From NCBI RefSeq assembly GCF_036075115.1, contig NZ_CP107958.1:6138001-6202000 (forward strand): a DNA stretch of 64,000 nucleotides, written 5' to 3'. Positions 52,455-60,924 of the stretch are shown here, in pieces (position 1 is the first letter of the stretch; each line of letters begins with the position of its first letter). The DNA comes from Streptomyces sp. NBC_00377 (lineage in GTDB: Bacteria; Actinomycetota; Actinomycetes; Streptomycetales; Streptomycetaceae). The position numbers and the translations under genes were made by a program. The notes beneath the pieces are model-generated. The model was not told the origin of the DNA and did no database searches. It saw only the letters and a program-made list of their open reading frames with translations.

Positions 52455-52588
52455 GCGCACAGCGTTCCACGTTGCGCACACTGTTCCGGTATCGGCGTAC
52501 GGTGTTCCGTCCGATGCGCACACTGTACGCATGGGGGAACGATGTGCGCAACCATCGAACTCTGTACGCTGGGGCGCACGATGTACGC
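52455..52588. promoter_or_regulatory. Five-copy operator array between exporter and TetR gene
   Basis: Copies of GCGCAC-N4-TTCC / GTACGC: GCGCACAGCGTTCC (52455), GCGCACACTGTTCC (52474), GCGCACACTGTACGC (52516), GGAACGATGTGCGC (52536, inverted) and GCGCACGATGTACGC (52574). The 15-bp versions are imperfect palindromes of the GCGyACA-N-TGTrCGC kind, as TetR proteins bind. Extra half-sites (GTGTTCC at 52502, GTACGC at 52564) lie between. Confidence 0.75.
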
Positions 52589-52647
52589 AGTCGTATGCCT
52601 GCGCACCTGCCGATCAGGTATCTGCGCACCGAGGAACCGGAGGGCCC

Positions 52648-53388
52648 GTGGCCGCCAGGACGAAGAACCCCCACCCCGTGCCGTCCGTCTGGGCCAGGGA
52701 GCGCCGTGAGCCGGACCAGCCGACGCTCAGCCGGGAGTCGATCGTCCGCGAGGCGATCGCCATGCTGGACGCCGACGGCATCGAGGCGCTGAGCATGCGC
52801 AAGCTGGGCGCCCGGCTGAACGCCGGCGCGACCTCCCTGTACCGGCACGTCGCCACCAAGGACGAACTGATGGAGCTGGCCGTCGACGAGGTCGCCGCCG
52901 AGATCCACGTCCCGTCCGCCGACGGCGCCGACTGGCGTGCCGCCGTCACCGACGCCGCCGGCTCCTTCCGCGCGACGGCGCTACGGCACCCCTGGCTGTC
53001 GTCGGTCCTCGGCCAGGCCGGTCTCGCCTACCTCGGCCCCAACCTCATGGCCTTCGCGGAGCGGCTGGCCGCGCTGTTCACGGCCGCGGGCTTCGGCGAG
53101 CCGGGCCGCGCCATCGAGCCCGTGCTGAGTTACGTCATCGGCGTGAGCACCACCGAGGCTGCCTGGCTCACCACGGTCGCCCGCTCCGGCGAGACCGAGG
53201 TCGACTTCATCGCCCGCCTGATGCCCGCCGCCCAGCAGGCAGCCGCCCCCTACGCCCATCTCGCCGAGGACTACGCCACGAGCGCCGCCGACGCGACGGA
53301 CCCGGTCGCGCTGCGCGAGGACAAGTTCACCTACGGCCTGGAGGTCGTCCTGGACGGCCTCGCGCTGCGACTGCCGGGCGCCCGCTAG
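52648..53388 (+). CDS. TetR family regulator (TetR_C type)
   Basis: A 246-aa repressor. Helix-turn-helix: SRESIVREAIAMLDADGIEA with MRKLGARLNAGATSLYRHVA and KDELMELAVDEV, then a TetR_C-like domain (LRHPWLSSVLGQAGLAYLGP; YVIGVSTTEAAWLTT; FTYGLEVVLDGLALRL) similar to tetracycline-type regulators. GTG 52648 has GGAGGG just upstream. It likely represses the divergent exporter and itself through the repeated sites. Confidence 0.9.
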   Translation: MAARTKNPHPVPSVWARERREPDQPTLSRESIVREAIAMLDADGIEALSMRKLGARLNAGATSLYRHVATKDELMELAVDEVAAEIHVPSADGADWRAAVTDAAGSFRATALRHPWLSSVLGQAGLAYLGPNLMAFAERLAALFTAAGFGEPGRAIEPVLSYVIGVSTTEAAWLTTVARSGETEVDFIARLMPAAQQAAAPYAHLAEDYATSAADATDPVALREDKFTYGLEVVLDGLALRLPGAR

Positions 53389-53454
53389 GAACCGGCCCGC
53401 CGGCCGCGCTACCGCGCTCCACCGGGCCCGTACCCTCAGGACCTCCGAGGACCC

Positions 53455-55641
53455 CTAGGGCCTCGCGATCTCCACCCGCACCGCGCACACCTTGAACTCC
53501 GGCATGCGCGAAGTGGGGTCCAGCGCCGGGTTGGTGAGGTTGTTGGCGCGGCCTTCACCGGGCCAGTGGAAGGGCATGAACACCGTGTCCGGGCGGATCC
53601 CGGTGGTGATCCGGGCCGGCGCCACCGCCCTCCCGCGCCGCGACACCACGGCCAGCGGGTCGCCCTCGGCCGCTCCGAGCCGCGCCGCCAGCCGGGGGTG
53701 GAGTTCCACGAACGGGCCCGGCGCGGCGGCGTTCAGCTCCTCCACGCGCCGGGTCTGGGCGCCGGACTGGTACTGCGCCACGACCCGCCCGGTGGTGAGC
53801 AGCACGGGATAGTCGTCGTCCGGTTCCTCGGCGGCCGGACGGTGCGACACCGGCACGAATCGCGCCCGTCCGTCCTCCGTGGCGAACCGGTCGAGAAAGA
53901 GCCGAGGCGTACCGGACACCCGCCCTTCGCCCCCTTCACCCCTTTCGCCACCCGTCCCGTCACTTCCCTGCGCCGGCTCGCCGCCCCCGCTGCCGGCCTC
54001 CGCGCCCCCGTCGCCCGCCCCGGTCCCGGTCTCCGCCGGGCAGGGCCAGAACACTCCTTCGCCCGCGCCCCGCGTCAGCCGCTCGTAGCTGATGCCGGAG
54101 TAGTCCGCGACACCGCCCGCGCTGGCCCGACGAAGCTCCTCGAAGACCTCCTCGGGGTCGGTCGGGAACCCCTTCTCGACGCCCAGCCGCTCCGCCAGCC
54201 CGTGCAGGACCTCCAGGTCGCTGCGCACCCCCTCAGGCGCGGTGATCGCCCGGCGGCGCAGCAGCACCCGTCCCTCCAGGCTGGTCGTCGTCCCGGTCTC
54301 CTCCGCCCACTGGGTGACGGGCAGGACGACGTCCGCGAGGGCCGCCGTCTCCGACAGGACGACATCGCACACGGCGAGGAAGTCCAGGGACCTGATCCGC
54401 TCCTCGACATGCGCGGCACGCGGCGCCGACACCACAGGGTTCGACCCCATCAGCAGCAGCGAGCGCACGTCGGACCCCAACGCGTCGAGCAACTCGTACG
54501 CGCTGCGTCCGGGCCCCGGCAGCGAGTCGGGATCCACGCCCCACACCCCGGCGACGTGCCGTCGTGCCGCCGGGTCGTCCAGCTTGCGGTAGCCGGGCAG
54601 CTGGTCGGCCTTCTGGCCGTGCTCGCGTCCGCCCTGGCCGTTGCCCTGCCCGGTCAGACAGCCGTAGCCGCTGAGCGGCCGTCCCGCCCGTCCCGTCGCC
54701 AGACACAGGTTGATCCACGCGCCGACCGTGTCGGTGCCCTTGGACTGCTGCTCCGGCCCGCGCGCGGTGAGCACCATCGCGGCCTCGGGCTCGCAGAACA
54801 GCCGCGCCGTCTCCCGGAGCTGTGGAACGGACACCCCCGTGATCCGTTCCACGTACTCCGGCCAGTGCGCCATGGCGGCCGCCCTCGCGTCCTCCCAGCC
54901 GGCGGTCCGCTCCCGCACGTACTCCTCGTCGACCCGGCCCTCGGCGACGATCAGGTGCAACAGGCCCAGCGCCAGGGCGAGATCCGTGCCCGGCCGGGGC
55001 GCGAGGTGCAGGTCGGCCTGTTCGGCGGTCTTCGTGCGGCGCGGATCGATGACGATCAACGTGCCGCCGTTGTCCCGCAGTTCACTGAAGAACCGCAGAG
55101 CGGGCGGCATGGTCTCCGCGAGGTTGGATCCGACCAGGATCACGCACCCCGTCCTCGGGATGTCCTCCAGCGGGAAGGGCAGCCCCCGGTCGAGCCCGAA
55201 CGCCCTGATGCCGGCCGCGGCCGCGGACGACATGCAGAAGCGGCCGTTGTAGTCGATCTGCGAGGTGCCGAGCACGACCCGCGCGAACTTGCCGAGCGCG
55301 TACGCCTTCTCGTTCGTCAGCCCGCCCCCGCCGAACACCCCGACCGCGTCGGCCCCGTGCTCGGACCGCACCCTCGCCAGCTCCCCGGCGATCCGGTCCA
55401 GTGCCTCTTCCCAGGTGGCCGGCACCAGTGAACCGCCGGACCGCACCAGCGGGGAGGTCAGCCGCACCCGCGAGGAGAGCACCTGCGGCGCCGTACGGCC
55501 CTTGCCGCACAGCGCGCCCCGGTTCACCGGGAAGTCCGGGCGCTCGACCACCTCGACGCCCCCCGTGGGCAGGGGCGACAGGGCCATCCCGCACTGCAGG
55601 GCGCAGTACGGGCAGTGGGTGGGCGTCGAGGTGGTCGGCAT
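53455..55641 (-). CDS. Assimilatory nitrate reductase catalytic subunit
   Basis: A 728-aa molybdopterin oxidoreductase of the NasA/NasC/NapA group. The [4Fe-4S] ligands are Cys10, Cys13, Cys17 and Cys45 (HCPYCALQCG; GALCGKGR). Mo-bis-MGD regions: NGRFCMSSAAAAG with the likely Mo-ligand Cys, LVGSNLAETMPPALRFFSEL, VIDPRRTKTAEQADLHL, LTGQGNGQGGREHGQKADQL, LPVTQWAEETGTTTSLEGRV, and C-terminal MFMPFHW-type segment. A Gly/Glu/Ala-rich insertion of about 45 residues precedes the C-terminal domain. It converts nitrate to nitrite for the nirBD enzyme encoded 9 kb away. A GlnR-type box is directly upstream. Confidence 0.92.
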   Translation of the reverse strand: MPTTSTPTHCPYCALQCGMALSPLPTGGVEVVERPDFPVNRGALCGKGRTAPQVLSSRVRLTSPLVRSGGSLVPATWEEALDRIAGELARVRSEHGADAVGVFGGGGLTNEKAYALGKFARVVLGTSQIDYNGRFCMSSAAAAGIRAFGLDRGLPFPLEDIPRTGCVILVGSNLAETMPPALRFFSELRDNGGTLIVIDPRRTKTAEQADLHLAPRPGTDLALALGLLHLIVAEGRVDEEYVRERTAGWEDARAAAMAHWPEYVERITGVSVPQLRETARLFCEPEAAMVLTARGPEQQSKGTDTVGAWINLCLATGRAGRPLSGYGCLTGQGNGQGGREHGQKADQLPGYRKLDDPAARRHVAGVWGVDPDSLPGPGRSAYELLDALGSDVRSLLLMGSNPVVSAPRAAHVEERIRSLDFLAVCDVVLSETAALADVVLPVTQWAEETGTTTSLEGRVLLRRRAITAPEGVRSDLEVLHGLAERLGVEKGFPTDPEEVFEELRRASAGGVADYSGISYERLTRGAGEGVFWPCPAETGTGAGDGGAEAGSGGGEPAQGSDGTGGERGEGGEGRVSGTPRLFLDRFATEDGRARFVPVSHRPAAEEPDDDYPVLLTTGRVVAQYQSGAQTRRVEELNAAAPGPFVELHPRLAARLGAAEGDPLAVVSRRGRAVAPARITTGIRPDTVFMPFHWPGEGRANNLTNPALDPTSRMPEFKVCAVRVEIARP

Positions 55642-55653
55642 ACGCCCCAGCGT

Positions 55654-55691
55654 GCTTCGGCCGTGTTACGCGCCGTGCGGCCTCCTGTTAC
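55654..55691 (-). promoter_or_regulatory. GlnR-type box upstream of nitrate reductase
   Basis: On the minus strand: GTAAC (55691-55687), 6 nt, CCGCA, 6 nt, GTAAC (55669-55665), 6 nt, GAAGC (55658-55654). The two GTAAC half-sites are 22 bp apart, the a1-b1-a2-b2 layout of GlnR sites. It ends 13 bp before the start codon. Confidence 0.65.
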
Positions 55692-55898
55692 GGCGGTGTG
55701 GTGGTGCCCTCCCCGCCGGACCCCGGCCCGCGTGAGGAGTGCCGTGAGGAGACCTCTCCCGGGAGGGCCGCGAGGAGCACCGTGGTGGGCGCACAGCGCC
55801 CCACCTGAAGTCGTCGCAGCTCGCACAGAAGTTGCCTCTGATCCGGAAGACGCCACACGTGACTCATTCGCTATCGGTAGTTGGCCGATCACGCATGG

Positions 55899-55926
55899 TT
55901 GAAAGGTGAAGGGCCAGCAGTAGAGT
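55899..55926 (+). promoter_or_regulatory. Candidate sigma70-type promoter of the adenylation operon
   Basis: TTGAAA (55899-55904), 16 nt, TAGAGT (55921-55926). It is the best -35/-10 pair in the 496-bp gap before the 56138 gene and implies a leader of about 200 nt. Confidence 0.4.
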
Positions 55927-55940
55927 CGACGCTCATCAGC

Positions 55941-56010
55941 CGCGCGGTCTCATGGCAGCGCGCGGTCTCATGGCAGCGCACGGCCTCTGGCAGCGCACGG
56001 CCTCTGGCAT
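55941..56010 (+). repeat. Tandem 17-18-bp repeats in leader of adenylation operon
   Basis: Two units of 18 bp (CGCGCGGTCTCATGGCAG) followed by two diverged 17-bp units (CGCACGGCCTCTGGCAG type), then CGCACGACCC-type words. They fall in the presumed 5' leader. Confidence 0.8.
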
Positions 56011-56137
56011 CGCACGACCCACACCCTCGCACCACCCCGCACGGCATCGCACGACCCCGCACGGCTTTCGAATTCCCGGGCGCGCCGCCGCCCCGGACAT
56101 GTCATCGAGACTCGAAGCAGCCTGGAGGTCCCCCGAC

Positions 56138-57730
56138 ATGCCTCTGCGCCACCTCACCCCCCGCGATCAGCGTCTTTTCCTGCAATACGGCCACGGCCCG
56201 GCCGTTCCCGTCCCGGACCCGCTGATCCACCACGCCGTCGAACGGCACGCCACCGCCACCCCGCACGCGATCGCGGCCGAACACCAGGGCGCGACCCTCA
56301 CCTACGCCGAGCTGAACCGTCATGCCGACGCCCTCGCCGCCCGCCTGGTCCGCGAGGGCGTCGGTCCCGGCGATCGTGTCGGCCTCTTCGTCCGCCGCTC
56401 GATATCCATGGTCGTGGGCCTGCTCGGCATCCTGAAGGCGGGCGCGGCATATGTCCCTCAGGACATCGGCGTCGCCCCCAGGACCCAGCTCGACCACGTG
56501 GTCCGCACCGCGGCCACCGCCGTGGTCCTCACCCAGCGCGAGCACGTTTCGAGGGTCCCGGCCGGCCCGCGCGTGATTGTCCTCGGCGACCCCCGTGACG
56601 TCCTCCTCGGCGACCCTGGTGACGTCCCCCTCGGGCTCCTCCTCCCCGCCCCTCCCCGCAGCGGCCCCCTCGCCCCGGCCCTGTCCTCCCGCCCCCGGGT
56701 CACCCCCGACCACGGCTGCTACGTCCTGTTCACCTCCGGCACCACCGGTCGCCCCAACGGCGTGGAGGTCACCCACCGCAACGTCGCCAACATCCTCCTC
56801 ACCAGCCCCGGCTCCCTCGGTATCCGCCCCGGCGACCGCGTGGCCCAGCTGCTCAACATCGCCTTCGACATGGCCGCCTGGGAGATCCTGGGATGCCTCG
56901 CGCAGGGCGCCACCCTGGTCATCCGGGGCAAGGACGTCGCCGAGGCCGCCCGCACGGCCACCGTGCTGATCGCCACTCCGACGGTCCTGTCCGGCATCGA
57001 CCCGGCGGCCTGTCCCCGGGTGCGCGCGGTGGCCGTCGCCGGGGAACCCTGCCCGCGCCCGCTGGCGGACCGCTGGGCGCGCCGCGCGGACTTCTTCAAC
57101 TGCTGCGGCCCCACCGAGACGACCATCGTCAACACGATGAGCCGCCACGACCCGGCCGCCCCGCTGCTGACGATCGGCCGACCCACCCCGAACAACACCG
57201 TCTACGTCCTCGACGCCGACCGCCGCCCCCTGCCGATCGGCGAGGTCGGTGAGATGTGGGCGGGCGGCGCCTGCGTGTCCGTGGGCTACCTGGCCAACGA
57301 GCCGCTGAACGAAGAGCGGTACGCTCCCGACCCCTTCCTCGGCGGCGGCCATCGGATGTTCCGCACCCGTGACCTCGGCCGCTGGACCCCAGGCGGTGAG
57401 CTGGAGCATCTCGGCCGCACCGACGACCAGGTCAAGGTGCGCGGCTTCCGTGTCGAGCTGGACTCCGTGTCGTCGGTCCTGGAGGGCCTCCCCGGCTGCG
57501 TCCGCGCGGTGACCCTCAAGCGCGACGCCCGCAGCCTGGTCTCCTTCGTCTGCCCGGCCGACGTCGACCCGGCCGCGGCCCGCCGCGCGGTCGCCGAAGC
57601 GCTGCCGTACTACTGCGTGCCCGAAGATGTCATGCCCCTGACATTTCTGCCGGAGACCGACCGCGGCAAGATCGACAAACAGGCCCTGCTGAGAATGGCC
57701 CAGGAGCGACTGGCGGTGGGCGCCCGGTGA
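56138..57730 (+). CDS. Stand-alone adenylate-forming enzyme (NRPS-like A domain)
   Basis: A 530-aa ANL-superfamily protein, no carrier or condensation domain. Core motifs: LTYAELNRHADALA (A1/A2 region), YVLFTSGTTGRPNGVEVTHR (A3), FDMAAWEILGCLAQGATL (A4), NCCGPTETTIVNTM (A5), EVGEMWAGGACVSVGYLAN (A6), TRDLGRWTPGGELEHLGRTD (A7), DQVKVRGFRVEL (A8) and terminal TDRGKIDKQALL (A10 Lys). It should activate a carboxylic or amino acid as acyl-AMP; the specificity code was not decoded. ATG 56138 has GGAGG 10 nt upstream. The stop overlaps the next GTG, so it is coupled to the membrane protein. Confidence 0.9.
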   Translation: MPLRHLTPRDQRLFLQYGHGPAVPVPDPLIHHAVERHATATPHAIAAEHQGATLTYAELNRHADALAARLVREGVGPGDRVGLFVRRSISMVVGLLGILKAGAAYVPQDIGVAPRTQLDHVVRTAATAVVLTQREHVSRVPAGPRVIVLGDPRDVLLGDPGDVPLGLLLPAPPRSGPLAPALSSRPRVTPDHGCYVLFTSGTTGRPNGVEVTHRNVANILLTSPGSLGIRPGDRVAQLLNIAFDMAAWEILGCLAQGATLVIRGKDVAEAARTATVLIATPTVLSGIDPAACPRVRAVAVAGEPCPRPLADRWARRADFFNCCGPTETTIVNTMSRHDPAAPLLTIGRPTPNNTVYVLDADRRPLPIGEVGEMWAGGACVSVGYLANEPLNEERYAPDPFLGGGHRMFRTRDLGRWTPGGELEHLGRTDDQVKVRGFRVELDSVSSVLEGLPGCVRAVTLKRDARSLVSFVCPADVDPAAARRAVAEALPYYCVPEDVMPLTFLPETDRGKIDKQALLRMAQERLAVGAR

Positions 57731-58971
57731 CGACCTCGCTGAACCGGTCGGAGACCGAACTGCCGCCCGTCACGAAGCTCCGCCGCCTGCTCAAACACCC
57801 CCGGCTGATGCACCACAACCGCCTCGTGGCCCTGGTGATCGTCCTCAACCTGGGGTACGCGTACGAGAATCGGACCCTGTCCGATCGGTCACTCGGTCAC
57901 GCCGTCCTCGCCAATCTCGCGCTGGCCGTCCTGATCCGCCAGCAGTACGTCGTCAACCTCCTCTTCCGGCTGGCGACTTCGGCCCCCACGCACTGGCCGC
58001 TGCGGCTGCGCTGGATGCTCGGAAAGGTCTACCACTTCGGCGGACTGCACGTGGGCGGGGCGCTCGCGGGAACGGTGTGGTTCCTGGCGCTGGCGCTCAG
58101 GACGACGAACGGGTCTCTCATGGCCGTGAGTTGGACGCTGATCGCCCTCCTGGCGCTGATCGTGGGGACGGCTCTTCCCCCCTTCCGCTCCCTCCACCAC
58201 GACGCCTTCGAGAAGATCCACCGGTTCGGCGGCTGGAGCGCCCTCGCCCTCTTCTGGACGCACACCCTGATGTCCGCGCCGGATCCCCTGTCCCTGTCGG
58301 CCCTCGCACTCGTGACGTTCAGCGTGGCACTGCCCTGGCTGCGGCTGCGCAGGGTCGACGTACGCACCGAACGCCCTTCCCCACACGTGGCGTTGGCGCG
58401 CTTCGACTACGGCGAGACCCCGTTCGCCGGCTCCTCGACCGCCATCAGCCGCAGCCCGCTCAAGGAGTGGCACTCCTTCGCCAACGTCCCGGCCCCCGGC
58501 GAGTCCGGCTTCCGGCTCACGATCTCGCGGGCGGGCGACTGGACCGGCTCCTTCATCGACGACCTGCCGTCGAAGGTGTGGACGAAGGGCATCACCACGG
58601 CCGGGGTCGCCAACATCGAGGTCCTGTTCGAGAGGGTGGTGTACGTGGCGACCGGCAGCGGCATCGGCCCCTGTCTGCCCCACCTGCTGGCCGCCGAGGT
58701 CCCCTCCCGCCTGGTCTGGGCGACCCGCGACCCCCGCGCGACCTACGGCGACGCCCTCGTCGACGAGATCCTCGCCGTCCAGCCGCAGGCCGTCGTCTGG
58801 GACACGTCCCGCGAGGGCAAGCCGGACATGGTGGCGCTCGCGTACGCCGCGTACCGGGACTTCGGCGCGGAGGCGGTGATCTGTATCTCCAACAAGAAGC
58901 TGACCTGGCAGGTGGTGCACGGGCTGGAAGGGCGCGGGATTCCGGCGTACGGCGCGATCTGGGACTCGTAG
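57727..58971 (+). CDS. Membrane ferric-reductase-like protein with NAD/FAD-type domain
   Basis: A 414-aa protein with six TM helices in the first half (HHNRLVALVIVLNLGYAYEN; NLALAVLIRQQYVVNLLFRL; GGLHVGGALAGTVWFLALAL; WTLIALLALIVGTALPPF; GGWSALALFWTHTL; LSALALVTFSVALPWL). Paired His residues (YHFGGLH; HHDAFEKIHRFGGW; WTHT) resemble heme-b sites of ferric reductases. The cytoplasmic half has a beta-barrel part and a nucleotide-binding loop VVYVATGSGIGPCLPHLLAA like ferredoxin-NADP reductases; no [2Fe-2S] motif. GTG start overlaps the preceding stop. Exact reaction unknown. Confidence 0.75.
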   Translation: MTTSLNRSETELPPVTKLRRLLKHPRLMHHNRLVALVIVLNLGYAYENRTLSDRSLGHAVLANLALAVLIRQQYVVNLLFRLATSAPTHWPLRLRWMLGKVYHFGGLHVGGALAGTVWFLALALRTTNGSLMAVSWTLIALLALIVGTALPPFRSLHHDAFEKIHRFGGWSALALFWTHTLMSAPDPLSLSALALVTFSVALPWLRLRRVDVRTERPSPHVALARFDYGETPFAGSSTAISRSPLKEWHSFANVPAPGESGFRLTISRAGDWTGSFIDDLPSKVWTKGITTAGVANIEVLFERVVYVATGSGIGPCLPHLLAAEVPSRLVWATRDPRATYGDALVDEILAVQPQAVVWDTSREGKPDMVALAYAAYRDFGAEAVICISNKKLTWQVVHGLEGRGIPAYGAIWDS

Positions 58972-58987
58972 AGGAGGCGATGGAACG

Positions 58988-59773
58988 GTGACAACGGACA
59001 ACCCGACGGACAACCTGAAGCTGGAACGCGAGGGCGCGGTCGTGACCGTGCGCCTGCACCGCCCGCACGTCCTGAACGCGCTGAACTCCGCACTGCTCGC
59101 CGAACTCCTCGAAGTCCTGCGCCCGTTGGACGCCGACCCGGAGGTCGGCTGCTTCGTGGTCACGGGGTCGGAGCGGGCGTTCGCCGCCGGGGCCGACATC
59201 AGGGAGATGGCGGGGAAGTCGGCCGTGGAGATGGCGGAGGAGGACTACTTCTCACGCTGGGAGGAGTTCGCCGATCTGCGCACCCCGAAGATCGCGGCCG
59301 TGGCCGGCGTCGCTCTCGGCGGCGGCTGCGAGCTGGCGATGATGTGCGAGCTGGTGATCGCGGGGGAGTCGGCGGTGTTTGGCCAGCCGGAGATCAGGCT
59401 CGGTGTGGTCCCGGGCATCGGCGGCACCCAGCGGCTGACCCGTCTGGTCGGCCGGGCGAAGGCGATGGACCTCGTCCTCACCGGCCGCACGATGGACGCG
59501 CGGGAGGCGGAGGCGTGCGGCCTGGTCTCCCGTGTGGTGCCCGACGAGCGCGTCCTGGCCGAGTCCCTGACCGCGGCGGCGACCATCGCCTCGTACGGCC
59601 GCACTGCGGTCCGGGCGGCCCGTGAGTGCGTGGACCGTGCCCTGGAGACCGGCCTGCGCGACGGCATCCGCTACGAACGCCGGGTGTTCCACGCCCTGTT
59701 CGCCACCGAGGACCAGAAGGAGGGCATGGCCGCGTTCCTGGAGAAACGGCCCCCGGTCTTCCGGGGACGTTGA
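58988..59773 (+). CDS. Enoyl-CoA hydratase/isomerase family protein
   Basis: A 261-aa crotonase-fold protein. Oxyanion-hole strands RAFAAGADIREMAGKSAVEM and VAGVALGGGCELAMMCELVI, and the catalytic Glu region FGQPEIRLGVVPGIGGTQRL, match classical enoyl-CoA hydratases. The C-terminal helix (EDQKEGMAAFLEKRPPVFRG) is complete. GTG 58988 follows GAGGAGG, 16 bp after the preceding stop, so it is the third gene of the operon and may process the CoA or acyl product made by the first. Confidence 0.93.
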   Translation: MTTDNPTDNLKLEREGAVVTVRLHRPHVLNALNSALLAELLEVLRPLDADPEVGCFVVTGSERAFAAGADIREMAGKSAVEMAEEDYFSRWEEFADLRTPKIAAVAGVALGGGCELAMMCELVIAGESAVFGQPEIRLGVVPGIGGTQRLTRLVGRAKAMDLVLTGRTMDAREAEACGLVSRVVPDERVLAESLTAAATIASYGRTAVRAARECVDRALETGLRDGIRYERRVFHALFATEDQKEGMAAFLEKRPPVFRGR

Positions 59774-59943
59774 CAGCCGGGGGCAGTCGACCGGGCCGGG
59801 GCCGGGACCAGCAGGCGCCGCCTGCCCCCGCCCCCGGTCGTTCCCGGTCCGCCCCCGTCCCGTCCCCGGTCCCGTCCCCGTCCCCGCCCCCGCCCCCGCC
59901 CCCGCACCGGTCTCGCCCCCGACCTTTGGGTGCGGGAGCACGT

Positions 59944-60035
59944 ACCTCCACGCAGTCCTCGCGCGGACCTCCACGCAGTCCTCGCGCGGACCTCCAGGCA
60001 GTCCTCGCGCGGACCTCCACGCAGTCCTCGCGCGG
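59944..60035. repeat. Four 23-bp tandem repeats
   Basis: Exactly four 23-bp units (starting 59944, 59967, 59990, 60013), differing by one base in the third. They sit between convergent genes, after a CCCCGTCCCCG-type tract at about 59850-59915. The rest of the 287-bp gap is G/C-asymmetric and without genes. Confidence 0.95.
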
Positions 60036-60060
60036 TCCCCACCCAGAGGCCACGCCCCGG

Positions 60061-60744
60061 TCACCCCGAGGCCGCCAGGGCCAGCGCCCTCGTCACCCCG
60101 GGTTCCTTCGGCCCGAGGAACCGGGGGTCCGGCTCGAACACGGCGTCCAGGGCAGCCTTACCGGCCGCGAGGACCTCCCGGGCGCCCCCGTAGTACCAGG
60201 TCACGTCATGCTTGGCGGCGACGCCGACCCCGTACGAGTCCACCCCCGCCGCCTCGCACAGGGCGACGGCCCGCCGGATGTGGAAGTCCTGGCTGATCAG
60301 TACGGCCCTGTCGACCCCGAAGATCTTCTTGGCGCGGACGCAGGAGTCCCAGGTGTCGAAACCGGCGTAGTCGCTGACGATCCGCGCGTCGGGCACCCCG
60401 TGCCCGGTCAGATAGGCGCGCATCGCGTCGGGCTCGTCGTAGTCCTCACGGCTGTTGTCACCCGTCACGAGCACGACCTCGATACGGCCCTCCCGGTACA
60501 GCTTCGCCGCGGCGTCCAGCCGGTGCGCGAGATACGGCGAGGGCTCGCCGTCCCACAGACCGGCGCCGAAGACGACGGCGACCTCGGTGCGCGGCGCGTC
60601 GGCGGTCGTACCGAGCCGGCAGGACGTGGACACGTACAGCCAGGTGGCCGGCAGCAGCGCGAGCACGCACCCGGCCATCACGGCCTGCACCAGCCGCCGC
60701 CGCCCGGCACGGGTGCGCGGCAGCCGCGGTCGACGGATGTGCAT
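60061..60744 (-). CDS. SanA/YdcF-like DUF218 membrane protein
   Basis: A 227-aa protein with an N-terminal TM (RLVQAVMAGCVLALLPATWL) and a DUF218 domain outside: EVAVVFGAGLWDGEPSPYLA, RIEVVLVTGDNSREDYDEPD, IVSDYAGFDTWDSCVRAKKI, AVLISQDFHIRRAVALCEAA. This is the SanA/vancomycin-sensitivity-protein family, connected with envelope barrier function. ATG 60744 has GGGGGGA upstream. Confidence 0.88.
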   Translation of the reverse strand: MHIRRPRLPRTRAGRRRLVQAVMAGCVLALLPATWLYVSTSCRLGTTADAPRTEVAVVFGAGLWDGEPSPYLAHRLDAAAKLYREGRIEVVLVTGDNSREDYDEPDAMRAYLTGHGVPDARIVSDYAGFDTWDSCVRAKKIFGVDRAVLISQDFHIRRAVALCEAAGVDSYGVGVAAKHDVTWYYGGAREVLAAGKAALDAVFEPDPRFLGPKEPGVTRALALAASG

Positions 60745-60875
60745 ACGGTGTCCCCCCAGGTCGTGAGCCCCTACGGCCCGGAAAGACGCAGCCCACTGTG
60801 ATCCGGTTCGCTCACGTGCCACGAGCCACATCTCACACCGGCCCCCGGCACGGCGTGAACGACCCGAAAACACTC

Positions 60876-60902
60876 GTGACGGTCAGGCAACCGGGGTGCA
60901 AC
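60876..60902 (+). promoter_or_regulatory. GlnR-like half-site series upstream of sirohydrochlorin chelatase
   Basis: GTGAC (60876), 6 nt, GCAAC (60887), 6 nt, GCAAC (60898): 11-bp phased matches to gTnAc-n6-GaAAc, ending 22 bp before the ATG. Weaker than the other two boxes but similarly placed. Confidence 0.4.
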
Positions 60903-60924
60903 CTCGTGCCGTCAGGATCTGTTC

